Assembly (NCBI GenBank): GCA_016342355.1
Contig: JAEINP010000010.1
Span: 1-64,000, forward strand
Direction of reading: 5' to 3'
Length of the DNA: 64,000 nucleotides
Source of the DNA: Desulfatibacillum sp.
GTDB lineage: Bacteria; Desulfobacterota; Desulfobacteria; Desulfobacterales; Desulfatibacillaceae
Position 1 is the stretch's first letter; each line of letters begins with the position of its first letter. The notes beneath the pieces were generated by a model. It saw nothing but the letters and a program-made list of their open reading frames with translations. It had not been told where the DNA came from and did not search any database. The position numbers and the translations under genes are program-made. Shown piece by piece: positions 51,728 to 59,567 of the stretch.

Positions 51728-52993
51728 ATGAACGAAAAACCCTCCTCTATCCTTGTCCAGCCTTTGCAAATCGGACCTTTGACGGCTAACGGGCGCGTAT
51801 TCAAAACCGCCACTTCCGAAACCCGGGCCACGGAAGACGGTTTTGTCTCTGACGAACTCCTGGATTTTTACAGGCCCATTGTCCAGGCGGGCACGCCTCT
51901 CATTGTTACCGGAAACCTTTATGTGACCGAAGAAGGCAAATCCACCTACCGCATGTGCGGGGCTGACAAAATGGACAAAGCCCAAGGCCTGGCCCGTTGG
52001 GCGGACCTTGCTCATGAGCATGGCAGGCTTTTGTTCGGGCAGATCAACCACTGTGGAAGACAGGTCCTGGCCCGGGCCATGGGGCTGGAATCCGCAGTGT
52101 CTGCCTCGGATATTGGAGAAAAGGTCATGGGAACCCGGCCCCGACCCCTTTCCAGGGATGAGGTGGGACAGGTTGTGGAAGCCTATGTAGCTTCGGCGGA
52201 AGTGTGTGAACAAGCAGGATTTGACGGGGTCCAAATCCATGCCGGGCACGGATACCTCATCAACCAGTTCCTCACCCCCTACACCAACCGGAGGGAGGAC
52301 GAATACGGAGGCAGCTTTGTAAAACGCATGCGCCTGTTGCTGGAAATTTTCTGGGGAATCAGGGAGCGGACCAACCTGGCGGTGATCATGAAGATCAACG
52401 GCGCGGATTACCTGCCAGGCAGGCATGGGCTTTCCACGGCGCAACTGGTGGAGGTGGCCAGGATTCTCCAAAACGAAGGGCTGGACGCTGTGGAGGTTAC
52501 GGTGGGCCATTACGAGTCAGGCTTTCCCATGATCCGGGGCAATTTCGGCCCCTTTTTCAAGGGATTGATGGAGGAAGGCATAGGGGATCAACTGCCCTGG
52601 TTCCGAAGATGGGGAGTGACTTGGTTCCGGCATCCGCTGGCGTTCATGTTTGACCAACTCTGGCCCGCCCGGGAGGGTTTCAACCTGGGTTACGCCCGGG
52701 CGTTCAAGGCAAAACTGTCCATACCGGTCATATGCGTGGGCGGATTCCTGACCCGGGAAAAAATGGAGCAAGGGGTAAAGGATGGCGTGTGCGATGCGGT
52801 TTCCGTGGGCCGGTCCATGATTGCCGATCCGTTTTTGTTCCAACACCTGATGACCGGGCAAAAGGGACCCAAATGCACCTTTTGCAACGCCTGCATCGCC
52901 AGAGCCGGACGCCTGCCAGTGGATTGCTATGACCCTGAAATCAAAAAAGAGAAAGACGCCATGATGGAAAATATGGCCCTGGTCTCAAAATAA
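51728..52993 (+). CDS. NADH:flavin oxidoreductase (old yellow enzyme family)
   Basis: 421 residues from the ATG at 51728 with AAGGAAA upstream; the frame extends nine codons back to a TTG that overlaps the LuxC stop. TIM-barrel FMN domain: FKTATSETRATEDGFVSDEL near 30, FGQINHCGRQ near 103, HAGHGYLINQFLTPYTNRREDEYGG near 178, VGGFLTREKMEQGV near 337. A C-terminal Cys set (CTFCNACIARAGRLPVDC) can hold a [4Fe-4S] cluster, as in FadH. It lacks the second FAD domain. It probably accepts electrons from a partner protein; the divergent ferredoxins are candidates. Confidence 0.87.
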   Translation: MNEKPSSILVQPLQIGPLTANGRVFKTATSETRATEDGFVSDELLDFYRPIVQAGTPLIVTGNLYVTEEGKSTYRMCGADKMDKAQGLARWADLAHEHGRLLFGQINHCGRQVLARAMGLESAVSASDIGEKVMGTRPRPLSRDEVGQVVEAYVASAEVCEQAGFDGVQIHAGHGYLINQFLTPYTNRREDEYGGSFVKRMRLLLEIFWGIRERTNLAVIMKINGADYLPGRHGLSTAQLVEVARILQNEGLDAVEVTVGHYESGFPMIRGNFGPFFKGLMEEGIGDQLPWFRRWGVTWFRHPLAFMFDQLWPAREGFNLGYARAFKAKLSIPVICVGGFLTREKMEQGVKDGVCDAVSVGRSMIADPFLFQHLMTGQKGPKCTFCNACIARAGRLPVDCYDPEIKKEKDAMMENMALVSK

Positions 52994-53085
52994 CAAACCA
53001 GACAACAGTAAAAAGCTGGTTAATACATTAACATTTAGCCGTTGCCACTGCTTTGAACAGAATCAATAATATGTATTAATAAAAA

Positions 53086-53101
53086 ATTAGTGGTCACTAA
53101 T
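53086..53101. promoter_or_regulatory. Operator upstream of the TetR gene at 53211
   Basis: ATTAGTG-GT-CACTAAT, with 7-base perfect arms. It lies directly upstream of TTGACA (53110-53115) and TAAGGT (53134-53139). The same motif recurs at 53895-53910. Confidence 0.6.
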
Positions 53102-53109
53102 ATTTTTTC

Positions 53110-53139
53110 TTGACACGCTTTCAAAAGATGGTCTAAGGT
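53110..53139 (+). promoter_or_regulatory. Promoter of the TetR gene
   Basis: TTGACA and TAAGGT with an 18-base spacer. Transcription would start about 53146, which makes the ATG at 53148 nearly leaderless and favours the GTG at 53211 as the start. Confidence 0.45.
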
Positions 53140-53210
53140 CTGGATCAATGGGTGACCCTTGGAACAAATTCCGGGACCATTGCCGGACCCAATCAATTAA
53201 GGAAAAAACT

Positions 53211-53834
53211 GTGGTGCAAAGCAGCATAAAAATCGTGGAAAAAACCCGCCGGAAATACCTGGAGTATGAACAAAGGGAAAAGGAAATTTTGGCCTGCTCC
53301 ATCCGATTGTTCAACGAGAAGGGATATAAGGACGCCACGACAGCCGCCATCGCCAGGGAATCAGGCATATCCGAGCCCATTTTGTACAAGCACTTCGAAA
53401 ACAAAAAAGAGCTGTTTCTTTGCTGCTTCCACGCCATTGCCGACGAACTAATGGCACGCTACAAGGCGATTTTTAAAAACTGCCGGGACGACGAGTTGGG
53501 CTACATCAAGGGGGTTGTCCGGGCTTATGTGGATTTTGTGGTGAAGAACCCTGATAAGTCCATGTTCCTGGTTCATCTCATGAGTTATAAGAGCGACCCG
53601 GACTTTGCTGACACCTTCACCCAGTTCATGGAAGATAGCATAGGTGCCATAGAACGGGTTCTGAACCGGGCCAAAGCCAAGGGAAAAATCAAGGAGTCTG
53701 CCGATACCCGGTTTTTGGCGGCCATGTTTGTGAGCCAGTATTTTACGGTGGTAGCCATGCAGGACTTCATAGAACCCGGTTGCTTTACCGGAGACACCCA
53801 TTTTGACATTATGGAAAGTTTAATGGGCTCCTGA
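53211..53834 (+). CDS. TetR/AcrR-family transcriptional regulator
   Basis: 207 residues from the GTG at 53211, which has AAGGA seven bases upstream. An ATG at 53148 would add 21 residues but sits at the predicted transcription start. The helix-turn-helix covers about 25-70 (EILACSIRLFNEKGY, AIARESGISEPILYKHFENKKELF). The effector domain is typical for acyl-CoA-responsive members. Matching operators lie upstream of this gene and of the acyl-CoA operon that follows, so it likely controls both. Confidence 0.87.
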   Translation: MVQSSIKIVEKTRRKYLEYEQREKEILACSIRLFNEKGYKDATTAAIARESGISEPILYKHFENKKELFLCCFHAIADELMARYKAIFKNCRDDELGYIKGVVRAYVDFVVKNPDKSMFLVHLMSYKSDPDFADTFTQFMEDSIGAIERVLNRAKAKGKIKESADTRFLAAMFVSQYFTVVAMQDFIEPGCFTGDTHFDIMESLMGS

Positions 53835-53894
53835 TCCGGGCGCATGCCTCCCGGACCCAGGACAGGGCTGATGAGGCTATTTTTTTATCCAATG

Positions 53895-53910
53895 GTTAGT
53901 GATTACTAAC
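53895..53910. promoter_or_regulatory. Operator upstream of the acyl-CoA operon
   Basis: GTTAGT-GATT-ACTAAC, the same TTAGTG...ACTAA pattern as at 53086-53101. It overlaps a likely -35 (TTACTA at 53903-53908) with TATAAA at 53925-53930, 16 bases away. Confidence 0.6.
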
Positions 53911-53958
53911 AGATAGTTTTCAACTATAAATATTTACTTTGGGGGGATTACAGTTATT

Positions 53959-55743
53959 ATGAAAGGCACTATTCAAGCAGTTTTCAATAAAAATATCAGT
54001 CAGATCCCGGACAAACCCGCCCTGCTGTCCAAAGCGCAAGGCCAATGGATCACCCAAACCTGGGGCGATTACGGAAAAGCTGTGTTGGAGTTTTCCAAAT
54101 GCCTGCTTGCCCTGGGGGTGGAAAAGGGCACCAAGGTGGCCCTCATGGGTAAAAACTCGGCCCACTGGTTTGTGGCGGACATGGCCATCATGACCATGGG
54201 TGCGGTTTCGGTACCCATATACGAAACCAACAGCGGGCCGCAGATCGCCCATATATTAAACCATGCGGGATGCAAGGTGTTTTTGATAGACAGCCTGGAA
54301 TATTTTCTCCGCATGGAATCCCATAGGGAGGGCCTGGACCAACCCTGCAAGGCGGCTTTTTTCATGCCCCAGGACCAAGCCCATCCCCTGGTTATGAGGT
54401 ATGAAGTATTGCAGCAGTTTGGGCGGGCCGTGCCTGACAAGGAGGTGGAACAAGCCCGGAATCAGGTAACGCCGGAAACCGTCTGCACCTTTATTTATAC
54501 ATCGGGGACAACCGGGCCTCCCAAGGCGGTGATGCTCACCCACAAAAATTGCCTTGCAGCGGCTGAAAATGTCCACCTGACCCTTTCGGTAAAGGCTGCC
54601 GCCAGCAGTTCCTGTTCCTACCTTCCCCTTTCCCATGTGGCGGAACGCACCGTGAACCTGTTTTCGCCCCTGTTTGACGGCAAGGCCGTGTACTTTATGG
54701 GCGGGTGGGACCAGTTCCAGGAATACCTGGCTGAAATCCGGCCTACGATTTGGGCGGGTGTTCCCAGGGTGTGGGAAAAACTCCACGAGGCTGTGGCCGG
54801 GTATTTGGCGGCGCAGCCGCCTTTGAAGCAAAAAGCAGCCAAATGGGCCTTGGCTACGGGCCTTAGGTTTAACCGGCACCTATACGACAAAAAGGCTGTC
54901 CCTCCCGGGCTGAGGATTTCCCACAAAATCGCCAGAATGCTTGTACTGAAAAAGCTCCTGAGGGCGCTGGGAATGGATCGGGTGGAAACCGCCGTGACTG
55001 GGGGCGCTGTTCTTTCCAGGGAAGTGCTGGAATTTTTCTTTGCCCTGGGTATCTGGCTCCAGGATGTCTACGGCCAGACAGAAGGCCATGGAACCACCAG
55101 TTTCGCCACCAGAGACGCCGTTCGATTTGGTTCGGCGGGAAAGCCTTACCCTTTGGTCAAGGTGCGCATTGCCGAGGATGGGGAAATCCTTGTCAAGGGG
55201 GACAATGTTTCTCCCGGGTATTTCCGGGAGCCGGAGTTGACCCGGGAAACTTTCCGGGACGGGTGGCTGTATTCCGGGGACCTGGGACGGATCGACGAGG
55301 ATGGGTTCCTGTGGGTTACGGGCCGGAAAAAGGACATCATTATCACATCAGGGGGCAAGAACATCACACCCGCCAAGATTGAATCCTCCCTCATGAGTTC
55401 CCCCTTGGTGGAGCATGCGGTGGTGGTCGGGGAAGGCAGGAAATTCCTCACCGCGCTCCTGACCATCTCGCCGGAAGCCGGGGCAAAATTCCTGGGCATG
55501 GATTCCACCCCCCCCCTGGATATCAAAAAAATTATTTCCAATCCCAAAATATTGGAAGCTGTTGACGCCCATGTCAGGGAGATCAACTCCCAGTTTTCCA
55601 GGGTGGAGCAGATCAAGAAACATACGGTCCTGGACCAGACATTTTCACCGGACACCGGAGAGCTCACCCACCTGCAAAAGCTCAAACGCAATGTGGTGGT
55701 GGAGAAATACAGGGATTCGGTGGAGAAAATGTACCAAGCGTAA
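53959..55743 (+). CDS. Long-chain acyl-CoA synthetase (AMP-forming)
   Basis: 594 residues. Adenylate-forming ligase with P-loop YTSGTTGPPKAVMLTH near 179, LPLSHVAERTVN near 222, the VYGQTEGHGTT motif near 374, YSGDLGRIDEDGFLWVTGRKKD near 437 and a C-terminal GELTHLQKLKR. The large size and ITSGGKNITPAKIE block place it with long-chain or steroid-type acyl ligases. It is the first gene of a six-gene operon. The ATG is preceded by a GGGGGGA at a longer than usual distance. Confidence 0.9.
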   Translation: MKGTIQAVFNKNISQIPDKPALLSKAQGQWITQTWGDYGKAVLEFSKCLLALGVEKGTKVALMGKNSAHWFVADMAIMTMGAVSVPIYETNSGPQIAHILNHAGCKVFLIDSLEYFLRMESHREGLDQPCKAAFFMPQDQAHPLVMRYEVLQQFGRAVPDKEVEQARNQVTPETVCTFIYTSGTTGPPKAVMLTHKNCLAAAENVHLTLSVKAAASSSCSYLPLSHVAERTVNLFSPLFDGKAVYFMGGWDQFQEYLAEIRPTIWAGVPRVWEKLHEAVAGYLAAQPPLKQKAAKWALATGLRFNRHLYDKKAVPPGLRISHKIARMLVLKKLLRALGMDRVETAVTGGAVLSREVLEFFFALGIWLQDVYGQTEGHGTTSFATRDAVRFGSAGKPYPLVKVRIAEDGEILVKGDNVSPGYFREPELTRETFRDGWLYSGDLGRIDEDGFLWVTGRKKDIIITSGGKNITPAKIESSLMSSPLVEHAVVVGEGRKFLTALLTISPEAGAKFLGMDSTPPLDIKKIISNPKILEAVDAHVREINSQFSRVEQIKKHTVLDQTFSPDTGELTHLQKLKRNVVVEKYRDSVEKMYQA

Positions 55744-55764
55744 CTATTGCAAAGGAGAGAAACC

Positions 55765-56229
55765 ATGATTGACAAAAATATGGCCGGAAAAAGTCTGGGG
55801 GTTTTCGAGTTTCCGGTGGAGCGGGGCAAGATAAAGGAATTCGCCCAAGCCACCGGAAATACCAACCCAATGCACCGGAACCCGGATCACGCCAGGGAAG
55901 CCGGTTTCGGCAACGTGCTGATGCCGCTCACCTTTCCCGGCACATTCACCTTTCACATGCCTTCGGAAGACGCGGTCATGGACGCCATGAACGATCTGGG
56001 CATGGACCCTGCACGGTCTGTCCACGGGGAAACGGAGTTCATCCAGCATCGGCCGGTGTTTGCGGGGGAGATACTCACCGTGAAAATGAGCGTGGGCGAC
56101 ATTACGGAAAAGGCAGGGACTCGGGGGGGTACCATGGCCTTTGTGGAATTGCTGATGCGCTTTTTTGATTCGAACAACGAACCGGCCCTGGAAATGCGCA
56201 ATGTTTTCATTGAACGGGGAGCCTTTTAG
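55765..56229 (+). CDS. MaoC-like dehydratase/hydratase subunit (FAS1-type N-terminal domain)
   Basis: 154 residues from the ATG at 55765 with AAAGGAGAG upstream. Hotdog fold with VERGKIKEFAQATGNTNPMHRNPDHA near 22 and GNVLMPLTFPGTF near 52, the pattern of the N-terminal, non-catalytic half of the MaoC/HadA type. The catalytic subunit is the next gene. Together they would form a heteromeric (R)-hydratase or dehydratase acting on enoyl-CoA. Confidence 0.82.
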   Translation: MIDKNMAGKSLGVFEFPVERGKIKEFAQATGNTNPMHRNPDHAREAGFGNVLMPLTFPGTFTFHMPSEDAVMDAMNDLGMDPARSVHGETEFIQHRPVFAGEILTVKMSVGDITEKAGTRGGTMAFVELLMRFFDSNNEPALEMRNVFIERGAF

Positions 56230-56279
56230 ATAGTCCATCAAGCGTAAAATCAAAGCATTATAAATTGAAAGGAACGGCC

Positions 56280-56708
56280 ATGAAAAATACGGGCCTTTAT
56301 TGCGAGGACGTGAGCCCTGGGGATGCCCTCCCCACTTTTGAGCTGAAGGTAACCCGGACCCACATTGTCAAGTTTGCCGGAGCCGGGGGCGACTTCAACC
56401 CCATCCATCATGACGAGGAGTATGCCAAAGCCCTTGGCCTGCCTTCGGTGTTCGCCATGGGCCTTATGTCGGCGGGTTATCTCTCCAGGGTGATTACGGA
56501 CTGGGCCGGGGTGGAAAATGTAAAACGATACAAGGTGCGTTATTCCGGCATTGTGTGGCCCGGGGATATCCTGACCTTTGGGGGCCAGGTTGGGGGCAAG
56601 GCCGGAGACCGGGGAATTGTCAGTTGCGAACTGCATGCGTCCAATCAAAATGGCGAAAAGGTTATTGAGGCTGAGGCCGAGGTTCTTTTACCAAGGCGGA
56701 ACGCCTAA
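56280..56708 (+). CDS. MaoC-like hydratase catalytic subunit
   Basis: 142 residues from the ATG at 56280, with AAAGGAA upstream. The hydratase-2 motif is complete: AGAGGDFNPIHHDEEYAKALGLPSVFAMG, with the catalytic Asp near residue 38 and His near 43. It follows the FAS1-type subunit by 51 bases. The pair matches two-subunit hydratases such as HadA/HadB or the ChsH1/ChsH2 type of steroid side-chain breakdown. Confidence 0.85.
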   Translation: MKNTGLYCEDVSPGDALPTFELKVTRTHIVKFAGAGGDFNPIHHDEEYAKALGLPSVFAMGLMSAGYLSRVITDWAGVENVKRYKVRYSGIVWPGDILTFGGQVGGKAGDRGIVSCELHASNQNGEKVIEAEAEVLLPRRNA

Positions 56709-56718
56709 CAAGGAGAAA

Positions 56719-57870
56719 ATGTACATGGATTTCAGTTTAACCAACGAACAGAAAATGTTTGAAAAATCCGTGGAGGAATTTGCCCGGAAGGAAATTGCTC
56801 CCGGGGTGGACGAAAGGGAATATGGCTTGGGTTTTTGCCAGGAGACCTGGAACAAGCTGGCCCGGGTGGACCTGACCGGACTTTGCCTGCCGGAAAAATA
56901 TGGCGGAGCGGGCGCGGACGCACTCACCACGGTCATTGCGTCCATTGCCTTTGCCAGGGGAGGCTTTGACGGCTCCCTATGCACGGTTTGGGGTTCGCAT
57001 CTTTTTTTGGGGGCAATGTCCATTTGCGACCTGGGAACCGAGGAGCAAAAGGAACAGTACCTGCCCAAAATGGCCACAGGAGAATGGATTGGGGCTTTGG
57101 CCCTTACCGAGTCCGACGCCGGTACTGACGCCACCTCCCTGGCCACCACCGCAACACGGGACGGGGATTACTACATTCTTAACGGCAGCAAAACTTTTAT
57201 TTCCAACGCGCCTATTGCCGACGTCTTTGTAACATACGCCACCGTGGACCCTTCAAAGAGAGCGGGCGGGATTACGGGTTTCATTGTGGACCGGGACACT
57301 CCCGGCCTGACTTGCAGCCCTCCCATGCAGAAACTTTTCGGCAAGTCCACTCCCACGGGAGAGATGTTTTTTGACAACGCACGGGTTCCTGCCAAAAACC
57401 TTTTGGGCAAGGAAGGGGAAGGCTTTACAGCTATGATCGCCTCCCTTGGCTGGGAACGCTTGGCCTTTGCGCCCATTGTAGGCCTCATGGAGGCGGAACT
57501 GGCCATTTGCATTGATTACGCCAGGACCCGCAAGCAATTTGGCAAGCCCATCGCCAAATTTCAACTTGTGCAGGCCATGCTTGCCGAAATGAAAATGGAT
57601 CTGGAAGCCAGCCGGTATCTTGCTCTTTCCCTGGCCTGGAAAAAGGATCAGGGTATATTCAACCCCATTGACGCAGCCATCGCCAAAACCTTCATATCCG
57701 AGGCCGGGGAGCGCAATTCCCGGAAGGCCGTGCAGATACACGGCGGGGCGGGCTGCATGCAGGAATGCAAGGCAGGGCGCAACTTCTGGGGAGCCAAGAT
57801 GACCACCATAGGCGGCGGCACTTCCCAGATTCAACGGGTACTCATAGGACGGATGCTCACTGGTATTTGA
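56719..57870 (+). CDS. Acyl-CoA dehydrogenase
   Basis: 383 residues from the ATG at 56719 (a second ATG at 56725 fits the AAGGAG ribosome site too). Standard acyl-CoA dehydrogenase: LTNEQKMFEKSVEEFARKEIAP at the start, ALTESDAGTDATSLATTA near 135, LNGSKTFISNAPIADVFV near 155, and HGGAGCMQECKAGRNFWGAKMTTIGGGTSQIQR at the end. The usual catalytic Glu position in YEGT reads IGGGT here, as in enzymes whose base lies elsewhere. Introduces the double bond before the MaoC hydratase. Confidence 0.9.
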   Translation: MYMDFSLTNEQKMFEKSVEEFARKEIAPGVDEREYGLGFCQETWNKLARVDLTGLCLPEKYGGAGADALTTVIASIAFARGGFDGSLCTVWGSHLFLGAMSICDLGTEEQKEQYLPKMATGEWIGALALTESDAGTDATSLATTATRDGDYYILNGSKTFISNAPIADVFVTYATVDPSKRAGGITGFIVDRDTPGLTCSPPMQKLFGKSTPTGEMFFDNARVPAKNLLGKEGEGFTAMIASLGWERLAFAPIVGLMEAELAICIDYARTRKQFGKPIAKFQLVQAMLAEMKMDLEASRYLALSLAWKKDQGIFNPIDAAIAKTFISEAGERNSRKAVQIHGGAGCMQECKAGRNFWGAKMTTIGGGTSQIQRVLIGRMLTGI

Positions 57871-57891
57871 GCCATAACAAGGAGGAAGACA

Positions 57892-59076
57892 ATGCATCCA
57901 ATTCGCGGAAAAGCAGCCATTGTGGGTATCGGAGAGGTTCCCACAGGGCATTATCCTGAAAGATCGTTCATCGACGCGGCGGTAAGAGTGGGAACCATGG
58001 CCATTCGGGACGCGGGCATTCCCAAGGAGGATATAGACACCATCATACCCATTGGAGCGGTGGCCAATCCATTGGACAACGCCAATCTGGTATGCTCGTG
58101 TCTGGTGGAGGAAATGGGGCTGGGCAAAACAGCTAAGTCCAACTTCCAGGTCATGAGCGGGGGCTCCAGTTCCGCCAATTCCCTGAAGACGGCTGTTGCC
58201 CTGGTGAACTCAGGATTGTCCAAGGCGGTGCTGGTGCTCCATTGTGATAGGTTGGGCACAGGCATTGACTTTGAAGCGGCTATCACGACGTTTTCCAAGT
58301 CCTCCATCAGCCAGGAATATGAAAGCCCTTACGGATTTTCACAGCTTGCCCTGGCCGGTCTGCTCCAGCAACGATACATGCATGACACAGGAACCACGGA
58401 GCGGCAGGTTGCAGCGGTGGTGGAATCCCTGAGAAAATGGGCCGGACTCAACCCTAACGCCATGTTGCGCAAACCCCGGACAGCGGACGAGGTTCTGGAC
58501 TCCAAGGTCATCAGCAGCCCGGTCCGCAAGCGCATGATGAACATCCTGGCAGACGGGGCCGCAGCGTTCATTGTCACAAGCGCTGAAAGAGCCGGGGATT
58601 TGACAGACACCCCGGCCTATGTGCTTGGCATGGGGAGCAGGTGTACAAATTTTACCTGCACGGCCCAACCCCAGGATCTTTTTAAAGCCTGGGGGCCTGC
58701 CTGTATGGAAGCCTATGATATGGCTGAAATCAAACCAACAGACGTGAGGGTGGCGGAAATTTATGACGCCTTTCCCACGTTCATCCTCATATCCATGGAG
58801 TTATTGGGCCTTTGCCCCCGGGGTACAGCCGGACAAATTGTGGAAGCGGGTCACACCTCGCCCGGCGGCAAGCTGCCGGTTTCCACTAACGGGGCCATGA
58901 TGGCCCAGGGCCACACCGGGGCCGGAGGCGGCATGGCCATTCTGGTGGAGGCTGCCCGGCAGGTTATGGGCAAGGCCGGGGACCGGCAGGTGAAAAACAC
59001 GGACATTGTGGTTGAAACCGCCTCGGGCGGTGTGGGCATGGATTTTCATGTGGGCGTTCTGGGAAGGGAGGTTTGA
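57892..59076 (+). CDS. Thiolase-like protein of the SCP-x / Ltp2 type, catalytic Cys absent
   Basis: 394 residues. SCP2-type thiolase fold: AAIVGIGEVPTG, DIDTIIPIG, GLSKAVLVLHCD, VAEIYDAFP near 284, and a late GHTGAGGGMAILVEAARQ with the conserved His. Where thiolases carry the nucleophilic Cys the sequence reads FQVMSGGSSSANS, with no Cys. The same loss is known for Ltp2-type steroid aldolases, which cleave beta-hydroxyacyl-CoA by retro-aldol chemistry and need a DUF35 partner. The next gene is a DUF35 protein. GGAGG precedes the ATG. A true thiolase of the BbsAB kind is less likely without the Cys. Confidence 0.82.
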   Translation: MHPIRGKAAIVGIGEVPTGHYPERSFIDAAVRVGTMAIRDAGIPKEDIDTIIPIGAVANPLDNANLVCSCLVEEMGLGKTAKSNFQVMSGGSSSANSLKTAVALVNSGLSKAVLVLHCDRLGTGIDFEAAITTFSKSSISQEYESPYGFSQLALAGLLQQRYMHDTGTTERQVAAVVESLRKWAGLNPNAMLRKPRTADEVLDSKVISSPVRKRMMNILADGAAAFIVTSAERAGDLTDTPAYVLGMGSRCTNFTCTAQPQDLFKAWGPACMEAYDMAEIKPTDVRVAEIYDAFPTFILISMELLGLCPRGTAGQIVEAGHTSPGGKLPVSTNGAMMAQGHTGAGGGMAILVEAARQVMGKAGDRQVKNTDIVVETASGGVGMDFHVGVLGREV

Positions 59077-59078
59077 TC

Positions 59079-59495
59079 ATGGCCGAATACAAAAAACCGC
59101 TTCCGCTCATCACGAGTTTGAGCAAAGTGTTCTATGACGGATGCAAGGAAAACAAGCTGCTTTACCAACAATGCAAGGATTGCGGGGAGGTGATTTTTTT
59201 CCCGAAAATCGTCTGCCCCGGCTGCATGGGCGAAAACCTGGAATGGAAGGAATCCGCGGGCAAGGGGAAGATATTCAGTTTTACCGTGGCCTACGACTAT
59301 GCCCCGCCCGAGTTTGCCGGGGACACCCCTTACGCCCTGGCCGTGGTGAACCTGGACGAAGGATTTTCCTTGCTCACCAATATTGTGAATTGTGATTTTG
59401 AGAAAATTTCCTGCGACATGCCGGTGGAGGTGATGTTCGACCCGGTAACACCGGAGATCTCCCTGCCCAAGTTCAGGCCCGTGGCCGGAGTATAG
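59079..59495 (+). CDS. DUF35 OB-fold zinc-ribbon protein, partner of the thiolase-like protein
   Basis: 138 residues from the ATG at 59079, with GGGAGG upstream; the frame opens two codons earlier. The zinc ribbon has Cys32, Cys35, Cys46 and Cys49 (CKDC...CPGC), followed by an OB-fold with GKIFSFTVAYDYAPPEF. DUF35 proteins bind thiolase-like partners and complete their active site or CoA site. It starts 2 bases after the thiolase-like gene stop and ends the operon. Confidence 0.9.
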   Translation: MAEYKKPLPLITSLSKVFYDGCKENKLLYQQCKDCGEVIFFPKIVCPGCMGENLEWKESAGKGKIFSFTVAYDYAPPEFAGDTPYALAVVNLDEGFSLLTNIVNCDFEKISCDMPVEVMFDPVTPEISLPKFRPVAGV

Positions 59496-59505
59496 TGGAA
59501 GCCAT

Positions 59506-59544
59506 GCTGGCGGATCAGGGGGATTTGCATCCGGTTCCGCCAGC
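59506..59544 (+). terminator. Hairpin between convergent units
   Basis: GCTGGCGGA (59506-59514) pairs perfectly with TCCGCCAGC (59536-59544). No U-run. It separates the acyl-CoA operon from the convergent sensor kinase gene. Confidence 0.55.
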
Positions 59545-59567
59545 CTATTCCGTAAACATAGAGCGGT

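Noticed and set aside
48576-52993. Bioluminescence (lux) operon
   Set aside because: Only LuxC- and LuxE-like genes are present. No luxA, luxB, luxD or luxG is seen, and the context is anaerobic.
57892-59495. Ordinary beta-ketothiolase, or BbsAB-type thiolase, for the last two genes
   Set aside because: The nucleophilic Cys is missing from the expected motif. The fold is kept, so a related but different reaction is more likely; not fully excluded.
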